From the NCBI RefSeq assembly GCF_009765685.1, contig NZ_LMUY01000008.1, forward strand, positions 53,297 to 117,296: a stretch of 64,000 nt of DNA, in the 5' to 3' direction. The notes below the pieces were generated by a model. It worked only from the letters and a program-made list of their open reading frames with translations, searched no databases and was not told the origin of the DNA. Both the position numbers and the translations under genes were made by a program. Positions 1 through 8,745 of the stretch are shown one piece after another; position 1 is the stretch's first letter, and each line of letters starts with the position of its first letter. This DNA comes from Acidisphaera sp. L21. GTDB lineage: Bacteria; Pseudomonadota; Alphaproteobacteria; Acetobacterales; Acetobacteraceae.

Positions 1-1
1 C

Positions 2-226
2 ACCTTCGCCAGCACCACCAACCCCGAGATCCGCCGGCTGATGGGCCTTGAGGGCGACATGGGCAAGGCGCTCGGGATCGACAACAAGTGGGCCTACAAC
101 GCGATCAAGCAGGTCGGCAATTTCGGCGAGATCTGGGATCGCAACATCACCGTGATGGGCGTTCCGCGCGGGATCAACAATCTGTGGAACAAGGGCGGCC
201 TACAGTACGCCCCGCCGATCCGCTGA
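2..226 (+). CDS. aapJ: Amino-acid ABC transporter periplasmic binding protein, C-terminal end (AapJ-like)
   Basis: Only the last 74 residues are inside the window; the frame is open from base 2 to a TGA ending at 226. The visible end reads RNITVMGVPRGINNLW and finishes in YAPPIR, which fits the C-terminus of the general L-amino-acid binding protein AapJ/BztA. The assignment rests mainly on position: two AapQ/AapM-type permeases and an AapP-type ATPase follow on the same strand. In this family the protein captures polar and other L-amino acids in the periplasm and delivers them to the QM permease pair. A 173-bp gap with two hairpins separates it from the permease, a usual way to make the binding protein in excess over the membrane subunits. 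The start and signal peptide lie to the left of the window. Confidence 0.85.
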   Translation, partial: TFASTTNPEIRRLMGLEGDMGKALGIDNKWAYNAIKQVGNFGEIWDRNITVMGVPRGINNLWNKGGLQYAPPIR

Positions 227-245
227 GCCTATAATCGCTCAATAA

Positions 246-262
246 CTGGGCAGGTTGCCCAG
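246..262 (+). other. Perfect hairpin in the aapJ-aapQ gap
   Basis: A perfect 7-bp stem (CTGGGCA paired with TGCCCAG) closes a 3-base loop 20 bases after the aapJ stop codon. It has no T run of its own and stands directly before a second stem. Such stems after a binding-protein gene commonly protect the upstream mRNA from 3' exonucleases; that role here is inferred. Confidence 0.55.
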
Positions 263-268
263 CGGAAG

Positions 269-297
269 CGCCGTCCCTGTCTCGGGGGCGGCGTTTT
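269..297 (+). terminator. Rho-independent-like terminator between aapJ and aapQ
   Basis: Bases 269-277 (CGCCGTCCC) pair with 285-293 in a 9-bp GC-rich stem with one G-T pair and a 7-base loop, followed at once by TTTT (294-297) and a further T-rich stretch. With aapQMP on the same strand 103 bases downstream, it probably acts as a partial terminator that lowers permease expression relative to aapJ. Confidence 0.6.
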
Positions 298-399
298 CGT
301 TTGCGGGGGGATGCAAGCGACGTTGCAGCGTGCAATGCTGCCGAAGTATGACAGCCATGCGCAGTCGGATAACTGCAACGTTCAGGGAATAAGACTGTC

Positions 400-1611
400 A
401 TGTCCGGAGCCGTCGTAGACCCGCGTCTTCATGCTGCCAGGGCCGCGCCAAAGCGCCGTATGCGCTTGTCCTGGTCGGACCCGAAATTCCGCGCCATTGT
501 GTGGCAGGTGTTGGTGGTCGGAATTCTGGCGGCAATCGTCGCCTATCTGGTGCATAACACGAACAAGAACCTGGCGGCGCGCCACATCGCGACCGGTTTC
601 GCGTTCCTGGCCCGCACCGCCGGCATCCCGATCGGTGAACACGCGATCGAATACGACCCGGCGACCAGCACCTATGGCGACGCGCTGATCATCGGCATCA
701 TCAATACCCTGAAGGTCGCCATCGTCGGCGTCGTCCTGACCACGATCTGGGGCACGCTGCTGGGCATCGCCAGGCTGTCCAAGAATTGGCTGCTGTCCCG
801 CGCTGCCTATCTCTACGTCGAAATCCTGCGCGACATCCCGCTGCTGCTGCAATTGCTGTTCTGGTATGGCCTCGTACAGACGCTCCCCTCGGTGCGCGAC
901 GCGTTCGCCGTGCTGCCGGGCGTGTTCTTCTCCAACCGTGGCATCAAGGTGCCGTTGTTCGATTGGGAGCCGGCGCATAGCTGGGCGCTCGCCGCCTTCC
1001 TGGTCGGGCTCATCGGCGTCATCGCCTGGTCGAGCGTGGCATCCAAGCGGCAGGCCGAAACCGGCGTGCGCCCGAAGACCTGGCCCGTTGCGCTAGGGCT
1101 GCTGGTCGCATTTCCGCTATTCGTCTGGGCCGTGCTGGGTGCGCCGTTCCAGTTGGACATGCCGATCAAGGGTGGGTTCAACTTCCGCGGCGGCGGCACC
1201 ATCAGCCCGGAATATTGCGCGCTGACGCTGGGGCTGGTGGTCTATACCGCCGCCTATATCGCCGAAATCGTCCGCTCCGGCATCCAGGCCGTGCCGCAGG
1301 GCCAGTGGGAAGCCGCGGGCGCCCTAGGTCTGCGGCCCGGCGCCGTACTGCGCCAGATCGTGTTGCCCCAAGCGCTTCGCGTCGTCATCCCGCCAATGAC
1401 CAGCCAGTTCCTGAACCTGACCAAGAACAGCTCCCTGGCGGTGGCGATCGGCTACCAGGACGTGGTGTCGATCGACCAGACGACGCTGAACCAAACCGGG
1501 CAGGCGATTGAGGGCATTGCCCTGCTGATGGCGGTGTTCCTGGTGATCAGCCTGTCGATCAGCCTGTTCATGAACTGGTACAACGCGCGGATCGCGCTGG
1601 TGGAGCGCTGA
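400..1611 (+). CDS. aapQ: General L-amino-acid ABC transporter permease AapQ
   Basis: A 403-residue inner-membrane permease with a cytoplasmic N-terminus of about 35 residues, several hydrophobic segments and the polar-amino-acid permease signature EAAGALGLRPGAVL at about residues 305-318. After the signature comes LPQALRVVIPPMTSQFLNLTKNSSLAVAIGY split by short turns, typical of the HisMQ/AapQ group. The length of about 400 residues, longer than HisQ or GlnP (about 220-240), is characteristic of the AapQ/BztB type, which has extra N-terminal membrane segments. It forms a heterodimer with AapM, whose gene starts 1 base after this stop codon. The ATG at 400 is preceded by CAGGGAA about 10 bases upstream. 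Substrates are probably a broad range of L-amino acids, known for the family and not proven here. Confidence 0.93.
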   Translation: MSGAVVDPRLHAARAAPKRRMRLSWSDPKFRAIVWQVLVVGILAAIVAYLVHNTNKNLAARHIATGFAFLARTAGIPIGEHAIEYDPATSTYGDALIIGIINTLKVAIVGVVLTTIWGTLLGIARLSKNWLLSRAAYLYVEILRDIPLLLQLLFWYGLVQTLPSVRDAFAVLPGVFFSNRGIKVPLFDWEPAHSWALAAFLVGLIGVIAWSSVASKRQAETGVRPKTWPVALGLLVAFPLFVWAVLGAPFQLDMPIKGGFNFRGGGTISPEYCALTLGLVVYTAAYIAEIVRSGIQAVPQGQWEAAGALGLRPGAVLRQIVLPQALRVVIPPMTSQFLNLTKNSSLAVAIGYQDVVSIDQTTLNQTGQAIEGIALLMAVFLVISLSISLFMNWYNARIALVER

Positions 1612-1612
1612 C

Positions 1613-2785
1613 ATGAGCGAGCTTGCCACCACCAACATCGACCCGGTGCCCGCCACGGCAGGCAACGCCGCCATTCCCAACACCAGCCGGGCGCGACCGC
1701 CTGCGACGGTGCATGGCCCCGTCGCCTGGGTGAAGACGAACCTGTTCGGCTCCTGGCTCTCCAGCCTGGCGACGATCGTGTTCGGCATCCTCCTCATCCG
1801 CTGGGCTATCGGCTTCTTCGACTGGGCGATCCTGCACGCCGTGTGGTCGGTGCCGGAGGGGGCGAACGGCCCCGACGTCAGCGCCTGCCGCGACGCCAAG
1901 GGCGTGGGCGCCTGCTGGGCGGTGATCGGTGAGAAGTACCGCTTCATCCTGTTCGGCCGCTTCCCGTACGACCTGCAGTGGCGCACCGCACTGGTGATTG
2001 TGCTGTTCATCGCCCTGTATGCCGTGTCCGCCTGGCGTCGCTTCTGGCGCAAGGAGTTGCTGCTGGTGTGGGTGGCCACGCTGGTGGTGATCGGCGTGCT
2101 GATGTGGGGCGGTATATTGGGGCTCGAGTTCGTGCCGCAGGACCAATGGGGCGGCCTGCCGCTGACGCTGATCCTGGCGACGTTCGGCCTGGCTTTCGCC
2201 TTCCCGCTCTCGGTCCTGGTGGCGCTCGGCCGCCGGTCGACCAAGCTGCCGGCGGTCAAGGCGCTGTGCGTGCTGTATGTGGAACTGATCCGCGGCGTGC
2301 CGCTGATCACCCTACTGTTCATGGCCAGCGTGATGTTCCCGCTGTTTTTGCCCGAGGGCGTGAACATCGACAAATTGCTGCGCGCCCAGGTTGCGATCAT
2401 CCTGTTTGCCGGCGCCTATCTGGCGGAGGTCGTGCGCGGCGGCCTGCAATCCCTGCCGAAGGGACAATACGAGGCGGCCGACGCGCTGGGCCTGTCCTAC
2501 TGGAAGAAGACCGGGTTCATCGTGCTGCCGCAGGCGCTGCGGCTGGTCATCCCGCCCTTGGTCAACACCTTCATCGGGTTCTTCAAGGACACCAGCCTGG
2601 TGCTGATCATCGGCTTGTTCGACCTGCTATCGGCCGGCAAGATCGCGATCAGCGAGCCGGCTTGGGCGGCTTACTCGACCGAGGTTTACCTGGTTTTGGC
2701 CGCGATCTACTTCGTGTTCTGCTACACCATGGCCCGCTACTCGCGCGGGTTGGAGCGCGAGTTCTCCCGCGCTCGTAACCGATAA
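1613..2785 (+). CDS. aapM: General L-amino-acid ABC transporter permease AapM
   Basis: A 390-residue integral membrane protein, second permease of the Aap/Bzt system. It has an N-terminal cytosolic stretch of about 40 residues, hydrophobic segments throughout and the coupling-loop motif EAADALGLSYWKKTGF at about residues 288-303, which docks on the ATPase. The later FKDTSLVLIIGLFDLL segment is the usual M-subunit counterpart of AapQ's NSSLAVAIGY. It is translated immediately after aapQ (one intervening base), and the AapP ATPase gene begins 15 bases downstream, so the three are one transcription unit. Its periplasmic part contains a short Cys-bearing insertion (DVSACRDAKGVGACW, about residues 85-99), possibly a disulfide. 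No frameshift or missing motif is seen. Confidence 0.93.
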   Translation: MSELATTNIDPVPATAGNAAIPNTSRARPPATVHGPVAWVKTNLFGSWLSSLATIVFGILLIRWAIGFFDWAILHAVWSVPEGANGPDVSACRDAKGVGACWAVIGEKYRFILFGRFPYDLQWRTALVIVLFIALYAVSAWRRFWRKELLLVWVATLVVIGVLMWGGILGLEFVPQDQWGGLPLTLILATFGLAFAFPLSVLVALGRRSTKLPAVKALCVLYVELIRGVPLITLLFMASVMFPLFLPEGVNIDKLLRAQVAIILFAGAYLAEVVRGGLQSLPKGQYEAADALGLSYWKKTGFIVLPQALRLVIPPLVNTFIGFFKDTSLVLIIGLFDLLSAGKIAISEPAWAAYSTEVYLVLAAIYFVFCYTMARYSRGLEREFSRARNR

Positions 2786-2800
2786 GATGGGGATTTCAGC

Positions 2801-3586
2801 ATGAGTGCCGCGATGTCGATGACGACGCCAACCCCACTGTCCAACGTCGCCCCAGCGATCGTGCTGGACAAGGTGAATAAATGGTACGGCGCAATGCACG
2901 TGCTGCGCGACGTAACGCTGACGGTGGGACAGAAGGAGAAGGTGGTGGTTTGCGGGCCGTCCGGCTCGGGCAAATCCACCATGATCCGTTGCATCAACCG
3001 CCTGGAGACGCACCAGGAAGGCAAGATCATCGTCGACGGCACGGAGCTGACCGACGATCTGCGCGCGCTCGACACCATTCGCCGCGAAGTCGGCATGGTA
3101 TTCCAGTCGTTCAACCTGTTCCCGCATTTGACGATCCTGGAGAACTGCACCCTGGCGCCGATCTGGGTGCGCAAGATGCCGAAGGCCGAGGCGGAGGAGC
3201 TGGCGATGAGCTACCTGCGCCGGGTCAAGATCCCCGAGCAGGCGAAGAAGTATCCGGGGCAGCTTTCGGGCGGCCAGCAGCAGCGCGTGGCGATCGCCCG
3301 GGCGCTGTGCATGAAGCCGAAGATCATGCTGTTCGACGAGCCGACCTCCGCCCTGGACCCCGAGATGATCAAGGAGGTGCTGGACACCATGATCGGCCTG
3401 GCCGAGACCGGCATGACCATGGTGTGCGTGACCCACGAGATGGGTTTCGCCAAGAAGGTCGCCGACCGCGTGGTATTCATGGATCGCGGCGAAGTGGTGG
3501 AGGCCGGTCCGCCGCGGGAGTTGTTCGACAATCCCCAGACCGACCGGTTGAAGCTGTTCCTCAGCCAGATCCTGAAAGACCACTGA
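2801..3586 (+). CDS. aapP: General L-amino-acid ABC transporter ATP-binding protein AapP
   Basis: A 261-residue ABC ATPase of the polar-amino-acid class. Walker A is GPSGSGKST (about residues 52-60), the Q-loop region reads [11 protein letters not shown], the ABC signature is LSGGQQQR and Walker B is [13 protein letters not shown], followed by a switch histidine in CVTHEMGF. The VTHEMGFA and [14 protein letters not shown] segments are typical of GlnQ/AapP proteins. It energises uptake through AapQ/AapM. The ATG at 2801 follows a GGGGAT stretch about 9 bases upstream. Further in-frame ATGs at 2813 and 2819 make the first few residues uncertain. A stable stem-loop after the stop marks the end of the aap unit or a processing point. 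Confidence 0.95.
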   Translation: MSAAMSMTTPTPLSNVAPAIVLDKVNKWYGAMHVLRDVTLTVGQKEKVVVCGPSGSGKSTMIRCINRLETHQEGKIIVDGTELTDDLRALDTIRREVGMVFQSFNLFPHLTILENCTLAPIWVRKMPKAEAEELAMSYLRRVKIPEQAKKYPGQLSGGQQQRVAIARALCMKPKIMLFDEPTSALDPEMIKEVLDTMIGLAETGMTMVCVTHEMGFAKKVADRVVFMDRGEVVEAGPPRELFDNPQTDRLKLFLSQILKDH

Positions 3587-3598
3587 CGCAGCACGCAT

Positions 3599-3616
3599 GG
3601 CCGGGCGCACCCGGCC
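3599..3616 (+). other. Strong hairpin after aapP
   Basis: A perfect 7-bp GC stem (GGCCGGG with CCCGGCC) and a 4-base loop lie 12 bases after the aapP stop and 33 bases before the next start. There is no T tract, so it is more likely an mRNA-stability or partial-attenuation element than a classic terminator. Confidence 0.5.
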
Positions 3617-3648
3617 GTGACGGACTTTCTCCCCAGGAGCCATAAACG

Positions 3649-5232
3649 ATGAAACGACGCAGTCTTCTCGCGGGGGCCGCGGCCGTCGCAGCTTTGCCAC
3701 GCCCGTCCCTGGCGCAGGGTGCCGGCGCCCGCACGCTGAAATTCATCCCGGAGGGCAACCTCGCCAACCCGGACCCGATCTGGACGACGACGACGGTCGC
3801 CCGCAACCACGGCTACATGGTCTACGACACGCTGTTCGGCGTGGATTCCAAGCTGATCCCGAAACCGCAAATGTGCGACGGGTATGATTTATCGGACGAC
3901 AAGCTCACCTGGACCTTCAAGCTCCGGGACGGGCTGAAATTCCACGATGGCGCCCCGGTGCGCGGCGTGGACTGCACCGCGTCCATCGCCCGCTGGGCCA
4001 AGCGGGACGCCTTCGGGCAGCGCCTGCTGATGGTGCTGGACAGCATGGAGTCCAAGGACGACCGCAGCTTTACCGTCAAGCTGAAGCAGCCTTTCCCCCT
4101 GCTGGTGTCCGCCCTGGCAAAACCGGCGGCGAACGTGTGTTTCATCATGCCGGAGCGTGTGGCCAAGACCGACGCTTTCACCCAGATCACCGACTTCACC
4201 GGCTCCGGCCCGTTGCGCTTCCTGCGTAACGAGTGGACGCCGGGCTCGCTGGCGTCCTACGCCAAGTTCGACGGCTACGTGCCCCGGCAGGAGCCGCCGG
4301 ACTTCGTGGCCGGCGGCAAGGTGGTGAATTTCGACCGGATCGAGTGGAACATCATCACCGATTCCGCCACCTCCGCCGCGGCGATCCAGACCGGGGAGGA
4401 GGATTGGTGGCAGACCCCGATCAGCGACCTGCTACCGCAATTGCGCAAGATGCGTGGCGTGACGGTGAAGCCGATGACGAGCATCGGCAGCATCGAGGTG
4501 ATCCGGTTCAACCAACTGCACCCGCCCTTCAACAACGTCAAAATGCGCCAGGCGGTGCTGAAGGTGGTGAACCAGAAAGAATACATGCAGGCGGCGTATG
4601 GCGACGACACCAGCCTGTATAAGACCGGCGTCGGCGTGTTCACGCCGGGTTCGCCGGCGGAATCCAGCGTCGGGATGGAAGCGGTCGATGGTCCGCGTGA
4701 CCTAGCCGCCGCCAAGAAACTGGTGCAGGAGGCCGGGTATAAGGGCGAGAAGATCGTCATCATCTCCCCCACCGACTACCCGTGGTTGGAGGCATTCTGC
4801 CAGGTCGCCCGCGACACGCTGATCAAGCTGGGGCTGAACGTGGACTACCAGGCGTCGGACTGGGGCACGGTGGTGCAACGCCGGGCCAGCAAGGAACCGG
4901 TGGAGAAGGGCGGCTGGAGCATCTTCTGCACGGGGTGGGAAGGGCTGAACACCGCCGACCCTGGTGGCCACTATCCCATCCTGGGCAACGGGTTGGACGC
5001 CTGGTTCGGCTGGCCGACCGACGCGAAGATGGAGCAACTGCGCACCGACTGGTTCAACGCCCCGGATGCCGCAGCGCAGAAGAAGGCGACGGACGCGATC
5101 CAGGCGCTGGTGTGGGAGGACGTGCCCTACGTCCCGCTGGGCCAGTATTTCCAGCCGGCGGCGATACGGACCAACATCACGGGGGTGCTGGACTCGCCGT
5201 TTCCGATTTTCTGGAACGCGAAGAAGGGGTGA
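3649..5232 (+). CDS. Peptide/nickel-type (family 5) ABC transporter substrate-binding protein
   Basis: A 527-residue exported binding protein of the DppA/OppA/NikA family (SBP_bac_5). The leader begins MKRRSLLAGAAAVAAL and has a likely cleavage after LAQG (about residue 23); the RRSLL core resembles a Tat signal. Family features include NHGYMVYDTLFG, WTFKLRDGLKFHDGAPV and SGPLRFLRNEW in the N-terminal lobe, and the FIRFNQLHPPFNN-type region (here VIRFNQLHPPFNN) near residue 285. It probably binds a peptide, opine or other oligomeric ligand. No DppBCDF-type permease or ATPase is adjacent; it sits 62 bases behind aapP, separated by a hairpin. It may be co-transcribed with aap by readthrough, or it may serve a permease encoded elsewhere. 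The ligand cannot be read from sequence. Confidence 0.9.
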   Translation: MKRRSLLAGAAAVAALPRPSLAQGAGARTLKFIPEGNLANPDPIWTTTTVARNHGYMVYDTLFGVDSKLIPKPQMCDGYDLSDDKLTWTFKLRDGLKFHDGAPVRGVDCTASIARWAKRDAFGQRLLMVLDSMESKDDRSFTVKLKQPFPLLVSALAKPAANVCFIMPERVAKTDAFTQITDFTGSGPLRFLRNEWTPGSLASYAKFDGYVPRQEPPDFVAGGKVVNFDRIEWNIITDSATSAAAIQTGEEDWWQTPISDLLPQLRKMRGVTVKPMTSIGSIEVIRFNQLHPPFNNVKMRQAVLKVVNQKEYMQAAYGDDTSLYKTGVGVFTPGSPAESSVGMEAVDGPRDLAAAKKLVQEAGYKGEKIVIISPTDYPWLEAFCQVARDTLIKLGLNVDYQASDWGTVVQRRASKEPVEKGGWSIFCTGWEGLNTADPGGHYPILGNGLDAWFGWPTDAKMEQLRTDWFNAPDAAAQKKATDAIQALVWEDVPYVPLGQYFQPAAIRTNITGVLDSPFPIFWNAKKG

Positions 5233-5276
5233 AGCCGAGGGGATAGCCGCCCCCCGGACACCTAGCGAAAGGGGTT

Positions 5277-5298
5277 GAAGGGGACGACTGTCCCCTTC
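5277..5298. terminator. Convergent-gene hairpin between the binding protein and pit
   Basis: A perfect 9-bp stem (GAAGGGGAC with GTCCCCTTC) with a GACT loop sits in the 68-base gap between two convergent genes, ending 2 bases from the pit stop codon. It is symmetrical enough to serve both strands, but neither side has a long T run. Confidence 0.5.
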
Positions 5299-5300
5299 GC

Positions 5301-6929
5301 TCAGAACACTTGCCGGAAGATCACATACAGCGACCCGGCAATCGCCATCGCTGCCGGCAGCGTCATCACCCAGGCCAGCGCCATGCTGCGCAGTGTGCTC
5401 CACTGCAGCCCCGACCCGTTGGCGGCCATCGTCCCGGCCACGCCGCTGGACAGCACGTGGGTGGTGGACACGGGCAGGCCATACGCATCCGCCAGCCCGA
5501 TCGTCGCCATCGCCACGATCTCGGCGGAGGCGCCTTGCGCGTAGGTCAGGTGCGTCTTGCCGATCTTCTCGCCCACCGTCACCACGATGCGCTTCCAGCC
5601 AACCATCGTGCCCAGCCCTAGCGCGATCGCTACGGACACCTTCACCCAGAGCGGGATGAAGCGGGTGCCGCTATCCAGCGAGGAGCGCAGGGAGTTCAGC
5701 TGCTTCTGTTCGTCATCGCTGAAGCCCGGTGCATGCGCCCCCATTACCCGAACCGCGTCGGAAGCGAGGTACATGTCGTTACGCACGTTCTGCGTCGCCG
5801 CGGCCGGGATCGACTTGATCGCGCCGAAGTTCTTCACCTGCTGGTTGATGTCGCCGGTCAGCACGGCCAGGGCGGCGTAGACTTCAGGCTTGTTCACCTC
5901 TTTGGTCTTCAACGCCTCACCGACCACCCCGCGCGCGGCACGCGCATCGGCGGGCGGAGCGGCGCCGTTGCTATGGCCCTGCAGCACACCCTGGGCCGAT
6001 TGCGTGGCGGCAAGGAAGGCTGGGGTCGTGCTCTCCGGCATGGCGCGGTTCAGCGCGTAGGCGGTGGGGGCGGCGCCGATCAGGATCAGCATGATCAGCC
6101 CCATGCCCTTCTGCCCGTCATTGCTGCCGTGGAAGAACGACACGCCGGTGCAGGTCAGCACCAGCAGGCCGCGGATCAGCGGCGGCGGTGGCTTGTTGCC
6201 CTCGGGTGCGGCGTAGAGCGACTTGCTGCGGATCACGAACTTCATCACCAGCAGCAGCAGGGCCGACAGCACGAACCCGATCACCGGGCTGAACAGCAGC
6301 GCCTTGAACACGCCCACCGCCTGGCCCCAATCCACGCCCGAGGTCGCGGACCCGGCGGGCGCCATGAACTGGTTGGCCAGGCCGACGCCCATGATCGACC
6401 CGACCAGCGCGTGGGACGAGCTATTGGGGATGCCGAACGCCCAGGTGCCGAGGTTCCAGATGATCGCCGCGATCAGCAGGGCGAAGATCATCGCATACCC
6501 GGCGCCGCTGCCGACCTGCAGGATCAACTCCACCGGCAGCAGCGTCACCACCGTGTAGGCGACGGCGCCGCTGGACCACAGCACGCCCAGCAGATTGAAC
6601 GCGCCCGACCACACGACGGCGACCATCGGCGGCAGGCTGTGGGTATAGATGACGGTCGCGACGGCGTTGGCGGTGTCGTGGAAGCCGTTGACGAACTCGA
6701 ACCCCAGGGCGATCAGCAGCGCCAGGCCCAGCAGCACCAGCGCGCCGATGGCCAGGTTGTGTTCACCCACGTCCGACATGTCGGTGGCGATGCTGTAGGC
6801 GGCGAACAGCAACCCGGCGACCAATACGCCGATGAACACGACGGCGCCGAGCGCGTGCGGCTTCTCGTCCATGTGCGGCCGGGACAACGGTCCCGCCGTC
6901 AGTCCGGTATCTGCAGTGAAGTCCGACAT
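5301..6929 (-). CDS. pit: Low-affinity inorganic phosphate transporter, PiT family
   Basis: A 542-residue polytopic membrane protein of the PiT family (Pi:cation symport). Both duplicated signature regions are present: GFHDTANAVATVIYTHSLPP near residue 82 and GLPVSTTHVLSSGVAGTMA near residue 490. FGIPNSSSHALVGSIMGVGL (about 165-185) and FFHGSNDGQKGMGL (about 268) also fit. A long hydrophilic loop of roughly 110 residues (about 300-410, Ala/Gln rich) separates the two halves, as in E. coli PitA. The ATG at 6929 follows a GGGGGCGAG stretch. The gene stands alone on the minus strand, convergent with the upstream binding protein. Its upstream region holds two dyads and a weak Pho-box-like sequence, so phosphate control is possible but unproven. 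Confidence 0.95.
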   Translation of the reverse strand: MSDFTADTGLTAGPLSRPHMDEKPHALGAVVFIGVLVAGLLFAAYSIATDMSDVGEHNLAIGALVLLGLALLIALGFEFVNGFHDTANAVATVIYTHSLPPMVAVVWSGAFNLLGVLWSSGAVAYTVVTLLPVELILQVGSGAGYAMIFALLIAAIIWNLGTWAFGIPNSSSHALVGSIMGVGLANQFMAPAGSATSGVDWGQAVGVFKALLFSPVIGFVLSALLLLVMKFVIRSKSLYAAPEGNKPPPPLIRGLLVLTCTGVSFFHGSNDGQKGMGLIMLILIGAAPTAYALNRAMPESTTPAFLAATQSAQGVLQGHSNGAAPPADARAARGVVGEALKTKEVNKPEVYAALAVLTGDINQQVKNFGAIKSIPAAATQNVRNDMYLASDAVRVMGAHAPGFSDDEQKQLNSLRSSLDSGTRFIPLWVKVSVAIALGLGTMVGWKRIVVTVGEKIGKTHLTYAQGASAEIVAMATIGLADAYGLPVSTTHVLSSGVAGTMAANGSGLQWSTLRSMALAWVMTLPAAMAIAGSLYVIFRQVF

Positions 6930-7189
6930 CTCGCCCCCGAGGGAAGGTTAATATCGGGCCTTTATCGAAACATCCTGGCCCGTAGGATGTCGTTAATGTG
7001 ACAATTTGCTCACGACGGCGGAACTATCCGGCCGAGCAGTGGCAGGCAAGCAGAGTTCCGCCACACCCAGCGCGCCATGGTGGTCCGGCCATTGGCCAGC
7101 GTCGCTGTGCCGGGTGGTCCTGATTATCGGGGTCCAACTGGCCGCGGTGACAACGCGATCTTGACCCTGTTGGCGACGGCGACGATGCA
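6930..7189. promoter_or_regulatory. pit upstream region with two inverted repeats
   Basis: No gene is supported here. Two dyads are seen: CATCCT/AGGATG with a 7-base spacer (6971-6989) and a perfect 9-bp repeat GGCGGAACT/AGTTCCGCC with a 28-base spacer (7017-7025 and 7054-7062). Between them, 6987-7004 on the minus strand reads TTGTCACATTAACGACAT. This matches the 11-bp-spaced Pho box at only 9 of 14 key positions. The region lies between the pit start and the ahcY terminator, so it should contain the pit promoter. Confidence 0.35.
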
Positions 7190-7213
7190 GCCGCGGAAAG
7201 TTAATTCCGCGGC
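7190..7213 (-). terminator. Hairpin after ahcY
   Basis: GCCGCGGAA (7190-7198) pairs perfectly with TTCCGCGGC (7205-7213) around a 6-base loop, 16 bases beyond the ahcY stop codon. On the minus strand the stem is not followed by a T run, so it is a likely 3'-end structure but not a textbook terminator. Confidence 0.5.
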
Positions 7214-7229
7214 CGCATCGCAACCGGGC

Positions 7230-8537
<1,308 letters not shown>

Positions 8538-8565
8538 CGGCGGCTCCTGGCTTGCGTTTCGGGCG

Positions 8566-8590
8566 CTATATAAGGATATCTTGATGTTTG
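8566..8590 (-). promoter_or_regulatory. Palindromic operator candidate in the ahcY promoter
   Basis: On the minus strand an imperfect palindrome centred on GATATC (8575-8580) reads ACATCAAGATATCCTTATAT. It lies between a -35-like TTGCAA (8588-8593) and a -10-like TATATA (8567-8572), 15 bases apart, which is ideal for a repressor. Methionine and SAH-cycle genes in proteobacteria are known to be controlled by ArsR-family regulators (SahR/SamR) at short AT-rich palindromes; assigning this site to such a regulator is inference. Confidence 0.4.
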
Positions 8591-8745
8591 CAATTCCCAT
8601 CTGCGGATAGGCTCTGAAGACCAGCGGATGAGCTGTGCGACGTTTTCGGATGCGTAACTTCTATTGCTGCGTTTTCAACGGATTTGCCGCGTTGACCGGC
8701 TATACTGCGATGCAATAGGTTCGCGGTCGTGGCTGAGAGAGCAGA

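Noticed and set aside
6987..7004. Pho box before pit
   Set aside because: Only 9 of 14 key positions match and the second half-site lacks the CTG. It is kept as a weak note, not as a site.
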